From: Streptomyces sp. man185
Lineage (GTDB): Bacteria > Actinomycetota > Actinomycetes > Streptomycetales > Streptomycetaceae
Direction of reading: 5' to 3'
Assembly: GCA_002551355.1 (NCBI GenBank)
Contig: NTHE01000001.1
Span: forward strand, 62,001 to 126,000
DNA: 64,000 bases
The notes under the pieces were generated by a model. The model did not search any database, was not told the DNA's origin, and saw only the letters and a list, made by a program, of their open reading frames with translations. Below, piece by piece: positions 52,139 through 60,806 of this stretch. Numbering within the stretch: the first letter of the stretch is position 1; every line of letters begins with the position of its first letter. The position numbers and the translations under genes are program-made.

Positions 52139-53140
52139 ATGTACGCCGTACGCCTGCACGCCTTCGGCCCCGCCGAGAACCTTGTGCACGAGAAGGCCGA
52201 GGACCCCGTCCCCGGCCACGGCCAGGTCCGTATCGCCGTCGCGGCGGCCGGCGTGCACCTCCTGGACACGGTCCTGCGGGAAGGAGAGAGCGGCCCCTAC
52301 CCGGCGCCCGTCGACCTCCCCACCGTCCCGGGCCGCGAGGTCGCCGGAACCGTCGAGTCGGTGGGCGAGGGCGTCGGCGCCGACTGGCTCGGCAAGCGCG
52401 TCGTCGCCCACATCGGCATGGCGCCGGGCGGCTACGCCGAACTCACCGTCACCGAGGCCGACCGGCTCCACGAGATCCCCGGGGCACTCGACGCCGCCGC
52501 GGCCGTCGCGATGATCGGCACCGGCCGCACCGCGCTCGGCGTCCTCGGGTCCACCCCGCTCGGCCCGGACTCCGTGGTCGTCGTCACCGCGGCCGCGGGC
52601 GGGATCGGCACCCTCGTCGTCCAGTACGCGAAGAACGCCGGGGCCACCGTGATCGCCCTGGCCGGCGGCCCGGCGAAGGTGGCGCGGGCGACGGACAACG
52701 GGGCCGACCTCGCCCTCGACTACACCCGCCCCGACTGGCCGCGCGCGGCTCGCGCGTACCTCGACGGGCAGGGCCTGCGGGCCACCGTCGTCTACGACTC
52801 CGTCGGCGGCACCACCGCCCGCGCCGCCGTGGACCTCCTCGGCCCCGGCGGGCAGCACGTCGTCTACGGCTGGTCCGGCGAAGGCCTCGGCGCCGGGGGC
52901 CCGCTCACCTTCACCGCCGAGGAACTGGCCGAACGCTCCATCACGTCCGGGTCCGCCCTCGGGCCGAAGCTGATCGAGCGGGGCGGCGGCCTGCGCGCCC
53001 TGGAGACCCGCGCCCTCGCCGAGGCGGCCGCCGGCCGGCTGCGACCCGCCGTACAGCGCTTCCCGCTGGCCGAAGCCGCCGCCGCGCACCGCGCCCTGGA
53101 GACCCGGGGCACCATGGGCAAGGTGGTCCTGGAGCCGTGA
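52139..53140 (+). CDS. Zinc-less MDR-type NADP-dependent oxidoreductase (quinone reductase-like)
   Basis: A 333-residue medium-chain reductase. The GroES-like domain starts MYAVRLHAFGPAENL and contains GREVAGTVESVGEGVGADWLGKRVVAH. The NADP-binding site is VVVTAAAGGIGTLVVQYAKNAGATVIALAG. Zinc ligands of alcohol dehydrogenases are absent, so it is a quinone reductase or enoyl reductase type. The ATG at 52139 has GGAG six bases upstream. The gene next to it on the left ends in tandem repeats; the one on the right is a decayed acetyltransferase. Confidence 0.88.
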   Translation: MYAVRLHAFGPAENLVHEKAEDPVPGHGQVRIAVAAAGVHLLDTVLREGESGPYPAPVDLPTVPGREVAGTVESVGEGVGADWLGKRVVAHIGMAPGGYAELTVTEADRLHEIPGALDAAAAVAMIGTGRTALGVLGSTPLGPDSVVVVTAAAGGIGTLVVQYAKNAGATVIALAGGPAKVARATDNGADLALDYTRPDWPRAARAYLDGQGLRATVVYDSVGGTTARAAVDLLGPGGQHVVYGWSGEGLGAGGPLTFTAEELAERSITSGSALGPKLIERGGGLRALETRALAEAAAGRLRPAVQRFPLAEAAAAHRALETRGTMGKVVLEP

Positions 53141-53195
53141 GGCGGGAAGCGGGAGACCGGCGGAGTGGTCGGGCTCCCGCCCCGCCGGCCCCGAC

Positions 53196-53406
53196 GCGCG
53201 CCAACGCCCCGTCCGTCAACCGGTACCCCGTCCACTCGTCCTGCGGCCGTGCGCCGAGCGACTCGTAGAACGCGATGGACGGGGCGTTCCACTTCAGGAC
53301 CGACCACTCCAGCCGCTCATAGCCGCGCTCCACGCAGATCCGCGCCGGCTCCGTCAGGAGCGCCCTGCCGTGGCAGCCGCCGCGTCGCTCCGGGCCGGAC
53401 GTACAT
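53196..53406 (-). pseudogene. Frameshifted, truncated GNAT acetyltransferase remnant
   Basis: On the minus strand MYVRP (from 53406) is followed, in another frame, by ERRGGCHGRALLTEPARICVERGYERLEWSV and WNAPSIAFYESLGARPQDEWTGYRLTDGALAR. This is the acetyl-CoA pyrophosphate loop and the C-terminal half of a GNAT protein. Removing one C from the CCC run near 53392-53394 would join the frames. The N-terminal half is missing, replaced by GC-rich repeats, and the frame continues past the usual end into the reductase gene. Confidence 0.65.
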
Positions 53407-53494
53407 GGGCGCAGCCCAGGCAGCGCCCGGGCCACCCGGCACCGCGTTCTCCCAGGCCCCGGCGCGCCGGCCGCCCCGCCCGCACCCGGCCACG

Positions 53495-53572
53495 CGCACG
53501 CTTCCGCCGCCCCGCCCACGCGCACCCTTCCGCCGTCCCGCCCACGCGCACGCTTCCGCCGCCCCGCCCACG
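53495..53572. repeat. Three tandem copies of a 26-base GC-rich unit
   Basis: Units at 53495-53520, 53521-53546 and 53547-53572 are identical except for two substitutions in the middle copy (CGCACGCTTCC versus CGCACCCTTCC, and GCCGCCCC versus GCCGTCCC). They sit where the N-terminal half of the GNAT relic would be. Confidence 0.85.
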
Positions 53573-53612
53573 CCCGCCCACCGCGACGACTTCCGGCCGG
53601 CCCCCTCCCCCC

Positions 53613-54521
53613 TCACCGCCCCAACAGCCGCCGCGCGATCTCCGCGTGGTCGGGGGCGAGCCGGACCTCGCCCTCCCCGGCCCCCCACAGCCCGTTCTGG
53701 AGCACGCGGCCCAGCGTCCAGGCCCGCGCCCGCTCCCGGTCCAGGCCCAGCGCCTCCGTCAACGCGTCGAACCGCCACACCACCTCCTCCGCGTCGAAGA
53801 GGTTGTCCAGCGCCGGGAACAGCTCGAAGCCCGGGTCCCCCGCCAGCGGCTTCGGGTCGAGCGCCACCCACTCCCCCGCACGCCCGGAATCGGCGCACCC
53901 GGCCAGGATGTTGTCGTAGTGCAGGTCCCAGTGCAGCAGCCGGTCCCCCGGCTCCCCCGCGACCTCCCGTACCGCCGCCGCGCAGTCGGCGAGCAGCCGC
54001 CGGTCCGCCGCGTCGGCCAGCAGGCCCACCCGCTCCGGCACCGCCGCGAGCATCCGCGCCACCACCCCGCCCAGCGGGCGCAGCCCCTGCGGCGCGGGCA
54101 CCGCCACCAGCCGGGCCAGCACCGCGCCGAGGACCGTCACCGCCTCCCGCACATCGGCCTCGCCGGACAACGGCCGCCGCTCGTCGAGCCGTTCCAGCAG
54201 CAGCGCGCCGCTCTCCGGGTCATGGTCGAGCAGCTCCACCGCCCCGGCCCCCGCTGCGGTCCAGGCGCGCAACGCCACCGGCTCGCCCGCCGTCTCCTCG
54301 TCCACCGACTGGAGCTTCAGCGCGGCGGGCAGCCCGTCCGCCTCCCGCACCACCGGCAGGACCAGCGCGCACATCCCGTACATCGACGGGCCGTCCGGCC
54401 GCAGCCCCCACCGCTCCAGGCACCGCTCGACGAGGTCGGGCAGCCCCGCGACGAAGGCCCGGCCGGCCGCTCCGTTGAAGTGGGACTGCGTGGCGGCCAG
54501 TTCCTCCGGGATGTCGATCAC
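53613..54521 (-). CDS. Aminoglycoside/hydroxyurea phosphotransferase family kinase (APH(6)-like)
   Basis: A 302-residue kinase of the APH_6_hur family, which includes streptomycin 6-kinases and hydroxyurea phosphotransferases. The catalytic loop is RLLHWDLHYDNILAG with the catalytic aspartate, and the metal-binding region is EWVALDPKPLAGDPGFELFPAL. The N-lobe shows ALKLQSVDEET with the ATP lysine. Whether it gives drug resistance or acts on a housekeeping metabolite is unknown; the family is common in streptomycetes. GTG 54521 has AGGA eight bases upstream. An in-frame upstream start at 54560 would add 13 residues. Confidence 0.86.
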   Translation of the reverse strand: MIDIPEELAATQSHFNGAAGRAFVAGLPDLVERCLERWGLRPDGPSMYGMCALVLPVVREADGLPAALKLQSVDEETAGEPVALRAWTAAGAGAVELLDHDPESGALLLERLDERRPLSGEADVREAVTVLGAVLARLVAVPAPQGLRPLGGVVARMLAAVPERVGLLADAADRRLLADCAAAVREVAGEPGDRLLHWDLHYDNILAGCADSGRAGEWVALDPKPLAGDPGFELFPALDNLFDAEEVVWRFDALTEALGLDRERARAWTLGRVLQNGLWGAGEGEVRLAPDHAEIARRLLGR

Positions 54522-54669
54522 GCCCTCGATCCTAAGGAGGCGCGCAGCGCGAGGAGGCACGAATCCTCACCGGCCACGAGACCGCAGGAGACGAAACGGC
54601 CCCGCGCGCAGTAACGTCCCGCCACACGTACGCTCGGCATCTCACCGGAACAGGGACACCAGGGGCATC

Positions 54670-56070
54670 ATGAGCACCGTCAGTACCGTCGTCGGCGGCA
54701 TATCGTTCTGGTACGCGCAGGAGGGCACCCCCGCCCCGCGCGAACCCCTCCCCGGCGACACGAGCGTCGACGTCTGCATCGTCGGCGGCGGCTACACCGG
54801 CCTCTGGACGGCGTACTACCTGAAGAAGGCCGTCCCCTTCCTCAACATCACCGTCCTGGAAGCCAAGTTCTGCGGCTACGGGGCCTCCGGCCGTAACGGC
54901 GGCTGGCTGTACAACGGCATCGCCGGCCGCGACCGGTACGCCAAGCTGCACGGCCACGAAGCCGCCGTACGGCTCCAGAAGGCGATGAACGAGACGGTCG
55001 GCGAGGTCGTCAGGGCCGCCGCCGAGGAGAAGATCGACGCGGACATCCACCAGGGCGGCGTCCTGGAGGTAGCCCACACCCCGGCCCAGCTCGCCCGCCT
55101 CAAGGACTTCCACAGCGTCGAGATCGCCTTCGGGGAGACCGACCGCGTCCTGCGCGGAGCACGCGAGACGGCCGAGCGCGTCCATGTCACCGGGGCCGTC
55201 GGCTCCACCTGGACCCCGCACGGCGCCCGGCTGCACCCGGCCAAGCTGGTCAAGGGCCTCGCGGACGCGGTGGAGGCGCTCGGCGTGACCATCCACGAGT
55301 CGACGCCGGTCACCGAGATCAAGCCCAAGCACGCCGTCACCCCGTACGGCACGGTCCGCGCCCCGTACGTGCTGCGCTGCACCGAGGGCTTCACCGCGAG
55401 CCTCAAGGGCCAGAAGCGCACCTGGCTCCCGATGAACTCCTCCATGATCGTCACCGAGCCGCTGCCCGCCCGGATCTGGGACGCGATCGGCTGGCAGGGC
55501 CGCGAGACCCTCGGCGACATGGCCCACGCCTACTTCTACGCCCAGCGCACCGCCGACGACCGCATCGCGCTCGGCGGCCGCGGCTACCCGTACCGCTTCG
55601 GTTCGGCCACCGACAACGACGGCCGCACCCGGCCCGCCACGGTCGCCGCCCTGCGCGACCTGATGGTCCGGCTCTTCCCCGTCACGGCGGGCGTCCACGT
55701 CGACCACGCCTGGTCCGGCGTCCTCGGCGTCCCGCGCGACTGGTGCGCCACGGTCACGCTCGACCGCTCCACGGGCCTGGGCTGGGCGGGCGGTTACGTC
55801 GGCTCCGGCGTCGCCACCGCCAACCTCGCCGCCCGCACCCTGCGCGACCTGATCCAGCAGGACTCCGGCCAGGCGGGCCCGACGGACCTCACCGCCCTGC
55901 CGTGGGTGAACCACAAGGTCCGCCGCTGGGAGCCGGAGCCGTTGCGCTGGCTCGGCGTGCACGGCATGTACGCGGCCTACCGCGCCGCCGACCGCCGCGA
56001 GACCACCTCCCCCCGCCCCGGCACGGACCCCATCGCGAAGGCGGCGGACCGTATCGCGGGCCGCCACTGA
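54670..56070 (+). CDS. FAD-dependent oxidoreductase, DAO family (PuuB-like)
   Basis: A 466-residue flavoprotein of the D-amino-acid-oxidase/glycine oxidase fold. The FAD site is VDVCIVGGGYTGLWTAYYLKK, followed by GYGASGRNGGWLYNGIAG, typical of gamma-glutamylputrescine oxidase-like enzymes, and GLGWAGGYVGSGVATANLAARTL near the C-terminus. Amine or imino-acid oxidation is probable; the substrate is not known. The ATG at 54670 is chosen over a longer frame that overlaps the divergent kinase. A degenerate repeat tract begins at its stop. Confidence 0.88.
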   Translation: MSTVSTVVGGISFWYAQEGTPAPREPLPGDTSVDVCIVGGGYTGLWTAYYLKKAVPFLNITVLEAKFCGYGASGRNGGWLYNGIAGRDRYAKLHGHEAAVRLQKAMNETVGEVVRAAAEEKIDADIHQGGVLEVAHTPAQLARLKDFHSVEIAFGETDRVLRGARETAERVHVTGAVGSTWTPHGARLHPAKLVKGLADAVEALGVTIHESTPVTEIKPKHAVTPYGTVRAPYVLRCTEGFTASLKGQKRTWLPMNSSMIVTEPLPARIWDAIGWQGRETLGDMAHAYFYAQRTADDRIALGGRGYPYRFGSATDNDGRTRPATVAALRDLMVRLFPVTAGVHVDHAWSGVLGVPRDWCATVTLDRSTGLGWAGGYVGSGVATANLAARTLRDLIQQDSGQAGPTDLTALPWVNHKVRRWEPEPLRWLGVHGMYAAYRAADRRETTSPRPGTDPIAKAADRIAGRH

Positions 56071-56073
56071 GGC

Positions 56074-56205
56074 CGGACCACGACCCGGGACTACGACACG
56101 GGGACCACGACGCGGCGACCTCGACCCAGGACCACGACGCCGGGCTACGACGCGGGACCACGACCTGGGACCACGACGCCGGACCACGCCCCGGGACTAC
56201 GACGC
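56074..56205. repeat. Degenerate tandem repeat of a 12-14 base unit
   Basis: About ten units of the form (C/G)CGGGAC(C/T)ACGAC occupy the gap after the oxidoreductase and reach into the last codons of the convergent sortase gene. Typical units are CGGGACTACGAC and GGGACCACGAC. Imperfect copies suggest old slippage. Confidence 0.75.
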
Positions 56206-56826
56206 GGGGCGCTCCGCCACCAGCACCCCCACCTTGTCGATCCGGTGCTCGGGGTTGCCGAACGCGTCCCGCCAGAAGTTCCCGGCCGCGTCGTCCTCCG
56301 GGGTCGCGCAGGTGGAGAGCGTGATCATCGCCCGGGTCGGCTCCGCACCGGGCCGGCCCGGCGCCTCGGCCCGCTGCTCGGCGAGCGACCGCTCGCTGCG
56401 GAAGGAGGTCTGCCGGGTCTCGGTGATCTCGTACGTGTAGCGGGTGCCGCTCTCCGTCACGTGCACCGGATCGCCCTCGCCGAGATCCGGCAGGTCGCGC
56501 AGCACCCCTCCGGCGCTCAACCGGTGTGCGGTGACGAGGTAGTTGCCAACGTCCCCCGGCCCGACGCCGCCGCGCTCCCCGTACGGGCTGGCCGCGACGC
56601 CCCGGTCCTGGATCCGGCTGCCGGGCCGGTCGTCGGTGGTCCCCTCGTACGGCACGACGTCCAGGTCCTCGACGCCGATCCCGGGGATGTCGAGGACGGC
56701 GGTCGCGGTACGGGGTTCGGTCCGGTCGGCGGGGGCGGCGGTCGCCGTGCTCGCGGCGACGGTCAGCAGGGCGCCGGCACAGGCGCAGGCCAGGGCACGC
56801 GGAACGGTACGGAGTCGGCTGAGCAT
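56197..56826 (-). CDS. Secreted sortase (class E/F-like)
   Basis: A 209-residue protein with an N-terminal signal or anchor (LRTVPRALACACAGALLTVAAS) and a sortase fold. The catalytic triad is visible as H in YLVTAHRLSAGG, C in ITLSTCATPED and R in GNPEHRIDKVGVLV. It lacks a C-terminal membrane segment. It resembles the soluble sortase-like proteins common in Streptomyces rather than the SrtE housekeeping enzymes that anchor chaplins. No LPxTG substrate is adjacent. ATG 56826 has GGGGA six bases upstream; ATG 56832 and 56838 are alternatives. Confidence 0.82.
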   Translation of the reverse strand: MLSRLRTVPRALACACAGALLTVAASTATAAPADRTEPRTATAVLDIPGIGVEDLDVVPYEGTTDDRPGSRIQDRGVAASPYGERGGVGPGDVGNYLVTAHRLSAGGVLRDLPDLGEGDPVHVTESGTRYTYEITETRQTSFRSERSLAEQRAEAPGRPGAEPTRAMITLSTCATPEDDAAGNFWRDAFGNPEHRIDKVGVLVAERPAS

Positions 56827-56936
56827 GGGCATCCCCATCGGTAGCCGGCCCGGCCGGGCGGGTCGGGCCGCGCGGCGATCGGCCTTCCCTCCCAGTACAC
56901 CACCGCCACCGCGATCCGCATGCGGGCGCCCGGGTT

Positions 56937-57383
56937 TCAGTCGCGGGGCCAGGGCCGCCCGTCGAGACGTTCGATGGAGAGGTTCAGACGGCCGAGGGAG
57001 GCGGCGAGCTGCTCCGCCTCCTCCGGGGTCCAGTCGGCGAGGACCTTCGCGAGGCCCGCCACGTTCCTGGTCCGATCGCTGTCGAGGCGGCGCTCGCCCT
57101 CCTCGGTGATGGCGAACTTGCGGGCGATCCCGCCGTCGGGGTCCGGGATGCGCTCGACGACCCCGGCCCGCAGCATCGCGGCCGTCTGCCGGTTGAGCGT
57201 GGAGGCGTCCAGACCGAAGGCGTCGCCGAGCTGGCCGATCGACATCGGGCCCTCCGCCTCGATCCGGCTCAGCAGAATGTAGGCGGAGCGGTCGAGCCGC
57301 CACTCCACGCGCGGGGTCAGCAGATGCATGTACCGGCCGAGCAGCATGGTCTCTCGCTCGATCCGGTCGATGGGCTTGTCCAC
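56937..57383 (-). CDS. MarR family transcriptional regulator
   Basis: A 148-residue winged-helix repressor. The recognition region is MSIGQLGDAFGLDASTLNRQTAAMLRAGVVERIPDP, with wing RKFAITEEGERRL and helical dimerisation ends. GTG 57383 has GGAAGAG a few bases upstream. The divergent MFS gene and the two perfect palindromes between them give the standard arrangement of a MarR-controlled efflux pump. Confidence 0.9.
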   Translation of the reverse strand: MDKPIDRIERETMLLGRYMHLLTPRVEWRLDRSAYILLSRIEAEGPMSIGQLGDAFGLDASTLNRQTAAMLRAGVVERIPDPDGGIARKFAITEEGERRLDSDRTRNVAGLAKVLADWTPEEAEQLAASLGRLNLSIERLDGRPWPRD

Positions 57384-57421
57384 GCGCTCTTCCTTCGTTG
57401 ACCAGGTCTCACACCATAGAT

Positions 57422-57434
57422 GTGCACGATGCAC
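57422..57434. promoter_or_regulatory. MarR operator candidate 1
   Basis: GTGCA-CGA-TGCAC is a perfect inverted repeat 38 bases upstream of the regulator start. The local region is unusually AT-rich. Confidence 0.6.
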
Positions 57435-57439
57435 TTATT

Positions 57440-57452
57440 ATGCATGATGCAT
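57440..57452. promoter_or_regulatory. MarR operator candidate 2
   Basis: ATGCA-TGA-TGCAT is a perfect inverted repeat centred 18 bases from the first and sharing the TGCA-N-GA-TGCA core. Two sites on one helix face fit cooperative MarR dimers. Confidence 0.6.
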
Positions 57453-57526
57453 ATTCCATGTATCTTGCATAGTCGAACACCCAAGGCGCGTCGACCCGCC
57501 CGGAAGGGCAAGAGGGAGCAGTACCC

Positions 57527-59005
57527 GTGGAGAGTTCACCCCCCGCAGCCCGGCCGGGAGGCGTGGTCGGCATCCTGGCCTTCGCCGGCATCGTGGCGGC
57601 ACTCACCCAGACCCTGGTGGTGCCGCTGATCGCGGAGCTGCCGAAGCTGTTCGACACCTCCGCGTCGAACGCCTCCTGGGTCATCACCGCCACCCTCCTG
57701 GCCGCCGCCGTGGCAACCCCCGTCGCCGGCCGGCTCGGCGACATGTACGGAAAGCGGCGCATGCTGCTGCTCTCGCTCGTCCCGCTGGTCCTCGGCTCGG
57801 TGGTCTGCGCCCTGTCCTCGTCGGTGGTCCCGATGATCGCCGGACGCGGCCTCCAGGGCCTGGGCATGGGCGTGGTCCCGCTCGGCATCAGCCTGCTGCG
57901 CGACGTGGTTCCGGCCGAGAAGCTCGGCCCGTCCATCGCGATCATGAGCGCCTCGATGGGCGTGGGCGGCGCGCTGGGCCTGCCGTTCGCCGCCGCCATC
58001 GCGGAGAACACCAGCTGGCGGGTGCTGTTCTGGGTGGTCGCCGTGCTCGCCCTCGCGGTCGGCGCGCTGATCCTGGCCCTGGTCCCCGGTGACCGCCCGG
58101 CCACCAGGTCCGGAAGCTTCGACCTCCTCGGTGCCGTCGGCCTCGGCGCCGCGCTGATCTGCCTGCTGCTCGCCGTCTCCAAGGGCGCCGACTGGGGCTG
58201 GGGCAGCGCGACGACGCTCACGCTCTTCGCCGCCGTGCTGGTGCTCCTGCCCGCCTGGGGCTGGTGGGAGCTGCGACGACACGAACCGCTGGTCGACCTG
58301 CGCGTCACCGCCCGCCCCCAGGTCCTGATGACGAACACCGCCTCGATCCTGGTCGGCTTCGCGATGTACGCCCAGTCCCTCGTCGTGCCCCAGCTGCTCC
58401 AGCTGCCCCAGGCGACCGGCTACGGCCTGGGGCAGTCGATGCTCGCGATGGGCCTGTGGATGGCCCCGGCGGGCCTGATGATGATGGCGATGTCCCCGGT
58501 CGGCGCGAAGCTGTCCGCCGCCAAGGGCCCGAAGGTCACCCTCGCCGTCGGCAGCCTGCTCATCGCGGCCGGCTACGGCCTGTCCGTACCCCTGATCGGC
58601 GCGGACTCCCCGTGGAGCCTGCTCATCGTCACTCTCGTCTGCAACTCCGGCGTCGGCTTCGCCTACGGGGCGATGCCCGCGCTCATCATGGGCGCGGTGC
58701 CGCAGTCCGAGACCGCGTCGGCGAACAGCTTCAACTCCCTCATGCGCTCGATCGGCACGTCGTTCGCGGCGGCGGTGATCGGCGTGGTCCTGGCCCGGAT
58801 GACCACGGACTTCGGCGGCTTCGCGCTGGCCTCCCAGGACGGTTTCCGGGTCGCGATGCTGGTCGGCTGCGGGGTGGGCCTCGCGGCTGCGGTCGTCGCC
58901 GCGCTCATCCCCGTACGCCCGGCGACCGCGCTGCTCCAGCCCGCGGCCGCGACCGGGCCCGCCGGGGTGCCGGAGGCATCGGAGGCGTCGGAGGCCAAGG
59001 CCTGA
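57527..59005 (+). CDS. MFS drug-type transporter (DHA2, 14 TM)
   Basis: A 492-residue permease with about 14 hydrophobic segments. Loop 2-3 carries GRLGDMYGKRRMLLLSL (motif A) and segment 5 carries LGLPFAAAIAENTSWRVLFW (motif C of the EmrB/QacA type). It would export small toxic compounds using the proton gradient. GTG 57527 has GAGGGAG about eight bases upstream. Two palindromes and a MarR gene lie upstream, and a strong hairpin follows the gene. The C-terminal tail is Ala/Glu-rich. Confidence 0.92.
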   Translation: MESSPPAARPGGVVGILAFAGIVAALTQTLVVPLIAELPKLFDTSASNASWVITATLLAAAVATPVAGRLGDMYGKRRMLLLSLVPLVLGSVVCALSSSVVPMIAGRGLQGLGMGVVPLGISLLRDVVPAEKLGPSIAIMSASMGVGGALGLPFAAAIAENTSWRVLFWVVAVLALAVGALILALVPGDRPATRSGSFDLLGAVGLGAALICLLLAVSKGADWGWGSATTLTLFAAVLVLLPAWGWWELRRHEPLVDLRVTARPQVLMTNTASILVGFAMYAQSLVVPQLLQLPQATGYGLGQSMLAMGLWMAPAGLMMMAMSPVGAKLSAAKGPKVTLAVGSLLIAAGYGLSVPLIGADSPWSLLIVTLVCNSGVGFAYGAMPALIMGAVPQSETASANSFNSLMRSIGTSFAAAVIGVVLARMTTDFGGFALASQDGFRVAMLVGCGVGLAAAVVAALIPVRPATALLQPAAATGPAGVPEASEASEAKA

Positions 59006-59025
59006 GCGGCGCCGGCACGGAGCAC

Positions 59026-59064
59026 GGTCCGGGGCCCGGCGGCTGAACCGCCGGGCCCCGGACC
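59026..59064. terminator. Strong terminator after the MFS gene
   Basis: GGTCCGGGGCCCGGCGG and CCGCCGGGCCCCGGACC form a perfect 17-base stem around CTGAA, between convergent genes. Confidence 0.88.
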
Positions 59065-59135
59065 GCACTTCGTACGGGGTCTGCACGGTCGGTACGGTGC
59101 CGATACGGGCCTACGTCGTCGACACGGGCGTACGG

Positions 59136-60797
59136 TCAGCGCGTCAGCCGCAGCAGCCGCCCCGACCTCGCCGTGGCCACCAGCTCCTCGACGGTGGCGA
59201 GCTTCACCCGGGGCCGGCCGTCGCGCCGCCCCCGGTCCCGTTCGGCCCGGTCGATCGCGGCCAGGCCCCGCGCGTCCACGACCCGGCGGTTGCGCTGCCG
59301 GGCGAGGCGCCGGAACGCCTTGGCGTCACGCGTCGGCGCGGGCAGCGTCCCGGCGACCGCGTCGGCCAGGAGCGTGCCGACCGTCTCGGCCGCGCACGTG
59401 CGGTTGGCGCCGATCCCGCCGGACGGCCCCCGCTTGATCCAGCCGACCACGTAGCTGCCGGGCAGCCCGGCGACCCGGCCGCCCTCGTGCGGGACGGTGC
59501 CCGACGCCTCGTCGAACGGCAGCCCGGGGACCGGCAGCCCCCGATAGCCGATGGCCCGCAGCAGCAGCCCGGCGCGCAGCTCCACCGGACCCTCGGCGCC
59601 GCCGTCGGTGACCCGGACGGAGCGGACACCGCCGTCGCCGCCCAGGACCTCCTCCGCCTCGGAGTGGAAGCGGAGCACGATGCGGCGCTCACCACCCACT
59701 GGGGGCGCCGCGTCCGTCCGTACCCGGGCGAGCCCCCGCAGCACCCCGGCCCGGTCACCCGCCCCGGCCGCGTCGATCGCCGCGGCCGTACGCGGATCGT
59801 GGTCGTCCACGACCACCTCCACGCCCGGCACATGCTTCAGCGCGAGGAGTTCGGAACGGGTGTACGCGGCGTCCTCGGGACCCCGCCGCCCCAGCACCAC
59901 CACCTCCCGCACCCGGCTCGCCCGCAGGGCGTCCAGTGCGTGGGCGGCGATGTCGGTGCCCGCGAGCGCCTCCGGGTCGGCGACCAGGATCCGGGCGACG
60001 TCGAGGGCGACATTGCCGTTGCCCACCACGACGACCCGCTCGGCCGACAGGTCGACGCCCTGCGCGACGGCCTCCGGGTGGGCGTTGTACCAGGCGACGA
60101 ACCCGGTCGCCGACAGGCACCCGGGCGTGTCCTCCCCCGGCACCCCGAGCCGCCGGTCCGTGGAGGCGCCGACCGCGTAGATCACCGCGTCGTGGTGGGC
60201 GGACAGCTCCTCAGCGGAGACGTCCCGGCCCACCTCGATCCCCAGGTGCACCCGGACCCGGGGGTGGGAGTGGAAGCGGGAGAAGGTGTCGCCGACCTTC
60301 TTCGTCGCGGGGTGGTCGGGGGCCACCCCGTACCGGACGAGCCCGCCCGCGACCGGCAGCCGGTCGATCAGGGTCACCTCGGCGGCGGTGTGCAGCAGCA
60401 GGTCCTGCGCCGCGTACATCCCGGCGGGCCCGGTCCCGACGACGGCCACCCGCAGCGGCCCGAAGTCGGACGGCAGACTGCGCTCGAAGACCGGCTCGCC
60501 CCAGACATGGAAGTTCGGCCCCTCCGCCTCGGGGGCCGGCTCCCCACCCTCGTAATAGGCGGCGTTGAGGTCCGCGTACTCCCGCTGCCCGGCGGACAAC
60601 GCGTCCACCGGGAAGATCGCGTCCACCGGGCAGGCGTCCGCACAGGCACCGCAGTCGATGCACGCACGCGGGTCGATGTGCAGCATCTCCGTGGAGCCGA
60701 AGGCCCGCTCCTCCGGCGTCGGGTGGATGCAGTTGACCGGGCACACGGCCACACAGGTGGCGTCGTTGCAGCAGGTCTGGGTGATCGCGTAGGTCAT
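59136..60797 (-). CDS. Ferredoxin-NADP reductase fused to N-terminal 2x[4Fe-4S] or [3Fe-4S][4Fe-4S] ferredoxin (FprB-like)
   Basis: A 553-residue electron-transfer protein. Residues 1-60 form a bacterial ferredoxin domain with cysteines in CCNDATCVAVCPVNC and CIDCGACADACP. The remainder is an adrenodoxin-reductase-like flavoprotein. VAVVGTGPAGMYAAQDLL binds FAD, VVVVGNGNVALDVARIL binds NADP, and VVGWIKRGPSGGIGANR is near the C-terminus. It can pass electrons from NADPH to an oxygenase. The stop of the AurF-like gene lies nine bases upstream of its start, so the two form an operon and are probably partners. The ATG at 60797 opens MTYAITQTCC. Confidence 0.92.
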   Translation of the reverse strand: MTYAITQTCCNDATCVAVCPVNCIHPTPEERAFGSTEMLHIDPRACIDCGACADACPVDAIFPVDALSAGQREYADLNAAYYEGGEPAPEAEGPNFHVWGEPVFERSLPSDFGPLRVAVVGTGPAGMYAAQDLLLHTAAEVTLIDRLPVAGGLVRYGVAPDHPATKKVGDTFSRFHSHPRVRVHLGIEVGRDVSAEELSAHHDAVIYAVGASTDRRLGVPGEDTPGCLSATGFVAWYNAHPEAVAQGVDLSAERVVVVGNGNVALDVARILVADPEALAGTDIAAHALDALRASRVREVVVLGRRGPEDAAYTRSELLALKHVPGVEVVVDDHDPRTAAAIDAAGAGDRAGVLRGLARVRTDAAPPVGGERRIVLRFHSEAEEVLGGDGGVRSVRVTDGGAEGPVELRAGLLLRAIGYRGLPVPGLPFDEASGTVPHEGGRVAGLPGSYVVGWIKRGPSGGIGANRTCAAETVGTLLADAVAGTLPAPTRDAKAFRRLARQRNRRVVDARGLAAIDRAERDRGRRDGRPRVKLATVEELVATARSGRLLRLTR

Positions 60798-60806
60798 GGC
60801 CCCGGC

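Noticed and set aside
53495..53572. 26-base tandem repeats as a CRISPR or attachment site
   Set aside because: The copies are contiguous without spacers, no cas gene or integrase is near, and they match ordinary slippage repeats.
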